The notes under the pieces: model-generated
The model's input: only the letters and a program-made list of their open reading frames with translations
The model's database searches: none
Told to the model about the DNA's origin: nothing
Made by a program: the position numbers and the translations under genes
Part shown: positions 40,348 to 44,631 of the stretch, in pieces
Layout of the letters: each line of letters starts with the position of its first letter
Numbering within the stretch: position 1 is the first letter of the stretch
Origin: a bacterium
GTDB lineage: Bacteria; Planctomycetota; UBA1135; GCA-002686595
DNA length: 44,631 nucleotides
NCBI GenBank assembly: GCA_030428395.1
Contig: JAUIDW010000008.1
Span: 1-44,631, forward strand
Direction of reading: 5' to 3'

Positions 40348-41487
40348 ATGAACTCCGCCCTCGACTCCCTGCGGCTCCGCCTCGACCGGCTCGAGGCGCG
40401 CGCGCGACGCCACGACGCGCTCGAGACCGACCTGCGGGCCGCCCGCCGCTCGGCCCGCCGCGCGCAGCTCCTCGCCGGGTGCCTCGGCGCGCTGCTCGCC
40501 GCCAGCCTGCTCCCCGCCGCGGCCCCGGTCGACCCCGCCACCGGCACGCCGGACGAGGTCCCGCTCGTCGTGCGCGCGAAGCGCTTCGAGGTCGTCGACG
40601 ACACTGGCGAGGTCGTGGTCGTCACCCGCGCCGACGCCCACGGCGGCGCCCTCGAGCTCTTCGACGCCTCCGGGCGACGGCTCACCAGCCTGCGCGCCGA
40701 GGACCACGGCGGGATGTTCACGGTGCACAACGCCCTGGGCAAGCCGGTCGTCACGGTCATGGACGCGCCGGACGGGGGCTCGATCACCGTGCAGGACGCG
40801 CGCGGGACGCCGGTGCTCAGCGCCGAGGCCGGGCCCGAGGGCGGCGAGCTGGGCCTGTGGAGCCTCGAGTCCGAGGGCGGCCTGTTCGCCAACGCCACGC
40901 GCCAGGGCGGCAACCTGGCGCTGATCGGCATGGGCGGGCAGCCGGTCTTCTCGGCCACGCCCTCCCGCCAGGGCGCCAGCGTCGCCGTCGCCAACCGCGG
41001 CGGCGAGGTCCTCGCGGAGCTCGAGACGACCCTGGTCAGCGCGTCGCTCGCCCTGAGCGACCGCACGGGCGGGCGCCGCCTCGTGGCGCGCGCCAACACG
41101 TTCGGCGGGGCGCTGGCCGTCTCGAACGCCGCGGGCAAGCCCACCTTCGCGGTCCAGCCGGAGCCGCGGGGCAGCTCGCTGTCGCTCTTCGACGCCGCCG
41201 GGCACAGCGTGTTCCGCGTGGCGAGCCAGGGCCCGCACACCGACCTCGCGCTCCAGACCGGCGCCGGGGAGACCATCCTGGCGCTGAGCTCCGTGGGCGC
41301 CCCCGGCAAGCCGGCGGCCCGGCCGGCCGAGGCCTCCGCGGCCCCCGGGGCGGGCGACGCGAGCGCCACGCCCCCCCCGGACGGAGCGCCCACGGGCCCG
41401 AAGAAGCGCAAGCGCGCCGGCGGCAAGCAGGCCGGCGGCGGCAAGCAGGCCCGCGGCGACGGAACGAACCCCGGGGACGGCCGCTGA
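40348..41487 (+). CDS. Single-pass membrane protein with a beta-repeat ectodomain
   Basis: A 379-residue protein. Residues 1-38 are a basic amphipathic helix (LRLRLDRLEARARRHDALE, coiled-coil-like), residues ~40-58 a membrane helix (LLAGCLGALLAASLL), then an ectodomain of about 11 imperfect units of ~20 residues with the form 'GG-x-L-x-L-x-D-x-x-G-x-x-V'. Examples are GGALELFDASGRRLTSL, GGSITVQDARGTPVLSA and SSLSLFDAAGHSVFRVA. The alternating pattern suggests a beta-solenoid or fibre. The C-terminus is Ala/Pro-rich then Lys/Gly-rich (KKRKRAGGKQAGGGK). No enzyme motif. The ATG at 40348 is the first start before the helix. Confidence 0.75.
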   Translation: MNSALDSLRLRLDRLEARARRHDALETDLRAARRSARRAQLLAGCLGALLAASLLPAAAPVDPATGTPDEVPLVVRAKRFEVVDDTGEVVVVTRADAHGGALELFDASGRRLTSLRAEDHGGMFTVHNALGKPVVTVMDAPDGGSITVQDARGTPVLSAEAGPEGGELGLWSLESEGGLFANATRQGGNLALIGMGGQPVFSATPSRQGASVAVANRGGEVLAELETTLVSASLALSDRTGGRRLVARANTFGGALAVSNAAGKPTFAVQPEPRGSSLSLFDAAGHSVFRVASQGPHTDLALQTGAGETILALSSVGAPGKPAARPAEASAAPGAGDASATPPPDGAPTGPKKRKRAGGKQAGGGKQARGDGTNPGDGR

Positions 41488-41596
41488 CGCCGCTCGCCTT
41501 GACGCTCCGGGGGGCGTCCTCGAAGATCGCCCCACCGGCCCCTCCGCCGCGCGCGGAGGCCCCTCGCTCTCTCCCGACATCCCGAGGAACGACTTC

Positions 41597-43159
41597 ATGA
41601 CCTCTCCCCAGCCCGGCCGCGCCCTGCGGACGGCGTGCGCCGCCCTGGCCCTCGCCGCCGCCGCCGACGTGGCCTCCGCCCAGATGGGCCCGATGGCCCG
41701 CGAGAGCCTGCCGTGGGCCTACGACTCCGGCCCGCTCGCCAACCCCGACGCCGCCGACCGCGTGGTCGCGTCGGAGACCGTGCTCGTCGCCGGCGCCCCG
41801 TGGATCCGGGTGTACTTCGAGAACGTCTCGCTCGCGCCCGGCTCGTTCGTCCGCGTGACCGGCCACGCCGAGGGCTGGGTGCAGGAGCTCGACGCCGAGG
41901 AGATGCGCCGCTGGAACCGCGCCTCGGCCTACTTCAACGGCGAGGCCGTGCAGGTCGAGCTCGTCTCCGCGCCGGGCGCCGTGGGCGACCGCGTGGGCCT
42001 CCGCACCGCGGAGATCGGCGCGCTGAACGCCTACGAGACGATCTGCGGCCCGGTCGACGACCGCCAGCCCTCGAACGACGCCCGGCAGGGCCGCATGGTG
42101 CCGGTCGGCTGCACCGCCTGGCTGCTGGACGACTGCAACCACTGCCTGCTGGCCGCGGGGCACTGCACCGTCATCGGCGGCTCGAACCAGACCATCGAGT
42201 TCAACGTCCCGCTCTCGCTCCCCGACGGCACGCTCCAGCACCCGCCGCCGCAGGACCAGTACCCGATGGACGCGTCCTCGCTGCAGGAGCAGTGGACCAC
42301 GATCGGCGACGACTGGGCGTACTTCGGCGTGTTCGCCAACGGCGTCACCGGCCTGACGGCGGGCGAGGCCCAGGGCGCCTTCTACACGCTCGACGACACC
42401 CCGCCGGTCTGGAACCCGTTCATCAGCATCCGCATCACCGGCTACGGCACCGCCTCCGGCGTGCTGAACCAGGCGCAGAAGACCCACGTCGGCCCGATGG
42501 ACTCGGGCAGCGGCGGCACGATCCTGCGCTACGCGACCGACACGACGGGCGGCAACTCCGGCTCGCCGGTCGTCGAGGAGCCGGGCGGGCTCGCCATCGG
42601 CATCCACACCAACGGCGGCTGCGGCTCCACGGGCGGCTCCAACTCCGGGACGGCGCTCAACAACGCCGGCCTGCAGGCGGCGCTGGCCAACCCGCTGGGG
42701 GTCTGCTTCCCCGACCAGGGCAACCCGGACGTCACGACCTACTGCACCGGCAAGCAGAACTCGCTGGGCTGCGTGCCCTTCATCGGCGGCACGGGCTCGC
42801 CGAGCGTGTCCCAGGCCGTGGCCTTCCAGGTCCGCGCCGGGGACATGATCCCCAACGAGGCGGCGCTGCTGTCCTACAGCCTGAACGGCCGCTCGAACCT
42901 GGACTTCCACGGGGGCAAGCTCTGCGTGAAGGCCCCCTTCGTGCGCCTGCTGCCGGTCAAGATCGCCAACGCCAACGGCGCGCCGCCGTGCACGGGGACG
43001 GTCACGATCAACTTCAACAACCGCATCCAGAGCGGCAACGACCCGCTGCTGACCGCCGGCGCGCAGGTCAACGCGCAGTACCGGGGTCGCGACGCGGCGC
43101 TGGGTGACGGCTTCAACGACAGCCTCACCAACGGGCTCGAGTTCACGATCTGCCCGTGA
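41597..43159 (+). CDS. Secreted trypsin-like serine protease (paralogue 3)
   Basis: A 520-residue third member of the protease set, 33 kb from the tandem pair. Signal peptide to about A-S-A-Q (residue 29); N-terminal beta domain (PWIRVYFENVSL, ASAYFNGEAVQVE); S1 peptidase with His189 (LAAGHC), Asp239 (DWAYFG) and Ser321 (GNSGSPV); C-terminal module from YCTGKQNSLGC through LCVKAPFVR and SGNDPLL to LTNGLEFTICP. The C-terminal end carries an extra Cys compared with the other two. GAGGAACG about 8 bases before the ATG may serve as Shine-Dalgarno. TTGACG at 41499-41504 could be a -35, but the -10 17 bases later (GAAGAT) is weak. Confidence 0.9.
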   Translation: MTSPQPGRALRTACAALALAAAADVASAQMGPMARESLPWAYDSGPLANPDAADRVVASETVLVAGAPWIRVYFENVSLAPGSFVRVTGHAEGWVQELDAEEMRRWNRASAYFNGEAVQVELVSAPGAVGDRVGLRTAEIGALNAYETICGPVDDRQPSNDARQGRMVPVGCTAWLLDDCNHCLLAAGHCTVIGGSNQTIEFNVPLSLPDGTLQHPPPQDQYPMDASSLQEQWTTIGDDWAYFGVFANGVTGLTAGEAQGAFYTLDDTPPVWNPFISIRITGYGTASGVLNQAQKTHVGPMDSGSGGTILRYATDTTGGNSGSPVVEEPGGLAIGIHTNGGCGSTGGSNSGTALNNAGLQAALANPLGVCFPDQGNPDVTTYCTGKQNSLGCVPFIGGTGSPSVSQAVAFQVRAGDMIPNEAALLSYSLNGRSNLDFHGGKLCVKAPFVRLLPVKIANANGAPPCTGTVTINFNNRIQSGNDPLLTAGAQVNAQYRGRDAALGDGFNDSLTNGLEFTICP

Positions 43160-43181
43160 TATGGACGGACCGCAGTGACTC

Positions 43182-43248
43182 CGTGATCTAGCGGATCACG
43201 CTCGACGGATTGTGACTGGGCCGCCGCGCCGTGGCGCGGTGGCCCAGT
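43182..43248 (+). terminator. Two consecutive hairpins after protease 3
   Basis: The first hairpin pairs 43182-43188 with 43194-43200 (7 bp, 5-base loop). The second pairs 43215-43230 with 43233-43248 (16 bp with one G-T pair, 2-base loop). They start 22 bases after the protease stop. No U-tract follows the larger hairpin. They probably end the protease transcript, though they could belong to the IS110 element end. Confidence 0.5.
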
Positions 43249-43488
43249 GTACTTCAAGCCGGACGAGAGGGTGAGCGCGGCGGGCGCCGATGCGTCTTGC
43301 GACGGTGGATCGGTTTGATATTCGCGGGTTGGCTACCGCAGGTCGGGCGGTCGATGGGAGGCCTGCCTCGGTTTGAGAGCGAGCGTGGGTGACCGCTGGT
43401 CACCTGCTCAACGGACATGATCGAGGGTTGCCTCGTCGTGCTACTCGGTTCGCCCACCGCGCTCACGGGATCTCGTTCGTGTTCGGGA
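43249..43488. other. Lower-GC non-coding flank of the IS110 transposase
   Basis: These 240 bases after the transposase stop (transposase on minus strand) are visibly poorer in GC than the surrounding genome (for example GGTTTGATATTCGCGGGTTG at 43311-43330). They hold no convincing gene. A perfect 7-bp hairpin pairs 43388-43394 with 43398-43404. In the IS110 family, ends of this kind encode the guide (bridge or seeker) RNA, so this is a candidate site. The exact IS end is not visible. Confidence 0.45.
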
Positions 43489-44631
43489 TCAGGTGGCCGC
43501 GGGCTCGAGCTGGCCGATGGCCCACACGAAGCCCAGCAGCTCGCGGGCGCAGGCCACGACGGCGACCTGCTTGGTCTTGCAGCGATTGACGAGCGACCAG
43601 TAGCGATGATGGAGTCGCTTCTGCGCCTTCGACGCGACGTCGAGGATCGCTGGCGGTAGGCCCTGCTGTCGTCGCTTCATGTGCAGCGACAGGCCTGGGC
43701 GCTTGTGGCAATGCCAGGCCGCCTGGATCAGCACGCGCCGCAGGTGCGGATTGCCGGTCTTGGTGATCCGGCCGCGTCGCGTGCGGTCTCCGCTCGAGCG
43801 CTCCGAGGGCACCAGCCCGACGTAGCTCATCAGCTGGGGTGCCGTGCGGAAGCGGCGCAGGTCGCCGAGCTCGGCCACGAGCGTGGCCGCGACGACCGTG
43901 CTCACGCCGCGCAGGGCCTGCAGGGCGCGAAAGAGCGGGTGGGACGACAGCGTCTGCGCGGCCTGCTCCAGGAGCCTGGTCAGCTCCGCCAGGCGCGCGT
44001 CGAGCCGCGCCGTCTCCTGGAAGTAGTCCTCCAGCACCTGGCGCTGGATCTCGCTCTCGAAGCGCTGCGAGCGGATCCAGGCCTGGTGCGCCTGCGTCCA
44101 GGCCGTCTTGCCCGACCACGCGCGGCCGTGGCGCAGCAGGAAGGAGGAGAGCTGCTGGCGCGCGCGCCGCTGCGCGTGCATCGCGTCTTCACGGGCGCGC
44201 ACGAGATCGCGCAGCGCCTCCTGCTCGGTGCCCGGCAGCGTCACCGGCACCAGCTCCCCCGCGCGCAAGAGGCGCGCCAGCCGGGCCGCGTCCCGCCGGT
44301 CGGTCTTCACCCGATCGGCGGGCCCGATCGGCGTCTTCGAGGGCGCGATCACGATGCACGGATACCCGCGCTCGCGCAGCGCCCGGCACAGCCCGTAGCC
44401 GGTCGGGCCCGCCTCGTAGGCCACGTGGACGTGCTCCGGCTCGCCCAGCCGCTCCAGCCGCCGCAAGAGCGTCGGCACGTCGTGCGCGAAGGTCCCCCCG
44501 TCCCGGGGCCGCCGCAGCGCGCCCCCCTCGCACACCGCCATCGAGATCGTGCTCTTGTGCACGTCCAGACCCACGTACTTCGCTACCTTGCTCATGGACC
44601 GGGCCTCCTGTGCGGCTCTGCGCCGCGGCTT
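43260..44631 (-). mobile_element. IS110-family insertion sequence (right part certain, ends undefined)
   Basis: The element comprises the transposase gene plus flanking non-coding DNA. It runs off the window at 44631, only 36 bases upstream of the start codon, so that end is missing. The other end lies somewhere between the protease 3 hairpins and the transposase stop; 43260 is a guess from the change in base composition. No target duplication or long terminal inverted repeats are expected for this family, and none was seen. Confidence 0.6.
43489..44595 (-). CDS. IS110-family DEDD transposase
   Basis: A 368-residue recombinase. N-terminal RuvC-like DEDD residues: Asp11 (YVGLDVHKSTI), Glu61 (AYEAGPTGYGL), Asp99 and Asp102 (KTDRRDAARLARLL). 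Central coiled region, then the C-terminal Transposase_20 domain: LRGVSTVVAATLVAELGD, LMSYVGLVPSERSSGDRTRR (candidate catalytic Ser267/Ser268) and GRITKTGNPHLRRVLIQAAW. All expected residues are intact, so it may be active. The ATG at 44595 has AGGAGG 9 bases upstream, unlike most host genes here. Whether it is the IS110 or IS1111 subgroup cannot be decided without the far end, which lies beyond the window. Confidence 0.95.
   Translation of the reverse strand: MSKVAKYVGLDVHKSTISMAVCEGGALRRPRDGGTFAHDVPTLLRRLERLGEPEHVHVAYEAGPTGYGLCRALRERGYPCIVIAPSKTPIGPADRVKTDRRDAARLARLLRAGELVPVTLPGTEQEALRDLVRAREDAMHAQRRARQQLSSFLLRHGRAWSGKTAWTQAHQAWIRSQRFESEIQRQVLEDYFQETARLDARLAELTRLLEQAAQTLSSHPLFRALQALRGVSTVVAATLVAELGDLRRFRTAPQLMSYVGLVPSERSSGDRTRRGRITKTGNPHLRRVLIQAAWHCHKRPGLSLHMKRRQQGLPPAILDVASKAQKRLHHRYWSLVNRCKTKQVAVVACARELLGFVWAIGQLEPAAT

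Noticed and set aside
43254-43466. 70-codon minus-strand open frame downstream of the transposase
   Set aside because: It has no start context or homology, and lies in the structured non-coding flank of the IS element.
1-44631. tRNA, rRNA or riboswitch genes
   Set aside because: I looked for T-loop (GTTCGAATCC-like) and TPP/other riboswitch core patterns in the gaps, including before thiD, and saw none; a covariance-model scan would be decisive.

Overview
The window is about 44.6 kb of very GC-rich bacterial DNA (roughly 75 % by eye), almost fully coding, with short intergenic gaps and many 4-base gene overlaps. Its content points to a Planctomycetota-like heterotroph with a cell envelope that handles secreted and lipid-anchored enzymes: three sulfatase-superfamily proteins, several lipoproteins, a Tat-exported molybdenum enzyme, three large secreted trypsin-like proteases with a shared C-terminal module, carboxypeptidase-regulatory-like (CarboxypepD_reg) beta-sandwich proteins, an ECF sigma factor and an IS110-family element. 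The phylum assignment is an inference from gene content and style; no rRNA or tRNA gene was seen.

Layout. 3-4373 (+): two CarboxypepD_reg repeat proteins, the first cut by the window start. 4387-4998 (-): secreted YceI. 5418-8665 (+): two tandem paralogous secreted serine proteases with a strong hairpin between them. 8694-8767: GC-rich tandem repeat. 8814-9266 (-): BCP/PrxQ-type peroxiredoxin. 9419-13964 (-): a tightly packed operon, in transcription order a cyclic-2,3-diphosphoglycerate-synthetase-like P-loop protein, an N-acetyl(succinyl)ornithine carbamoyltransferase, a GNAT enzyme of the type found in Bacteroidetes arginine clusters, an M20 deacylase, and pterin-4a-carbinolamine dehydratase. 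Together the middle three suggest arginine synthesis through acylated citrulline. 14197-19614: two sulfatase-like genes flanking a Kv-beta-like aldo/keto reductase on the minus strand, and a third sulfatase-like gene diverging from a 46-bp shared promoter region. 19632-21802 (-): GT39-like membrane glycosyltransferase overlapping a low-molecular-weight phosphatase. 21862-22677 (+): thiD. 22700-27897 (-): hspQ, a DUF1326-like secreted protein, a small Cys-rich protein, then a three-subunit PaoABC-like aldehyde oxidoreductase. 28057-29295 (-): threonine synthase-like enzyme. 29560-33058 (+): membrane-anchored coiled-coil/HhH protein and an SGNH hydrolase. 33055-37286 (-): htpG, a secreted protein of unknown function and a 13-repeat MORN_2 protein. 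37423-38792 (-): GNAT and proC. 38907-39557 (+): ECF sigma factor. 39564-40070 (-): MORN_2 lipoprotein. 40348-41487 (+): membrane protein with a beta-repeat ectodomain. 41597-43159 (+): third serine protease paralogue. 43489-44595 (-): IS110-family transposase with a structured, lower-GC non-coding flank.

Two genome-style signals recur. Several genes have a TAnnnT-like -10 hexamer ending 6-8 bases before the start codon with no room for a ribosome binding site, the geometry of leaderless mRNAs. Many neighbouring genes are joined by GTGA or ATGA overlaps, which indicates translational coupling and fixes several GTG starts. The most interesting candidates for follow-up are the acylated-arginine gene set with its linked cpgS-like gene and repeat-bearing leader, the leaderless promoter architecture, the protease family's C-terminal module, and the possible guide RNA beside the IS110 transposase.
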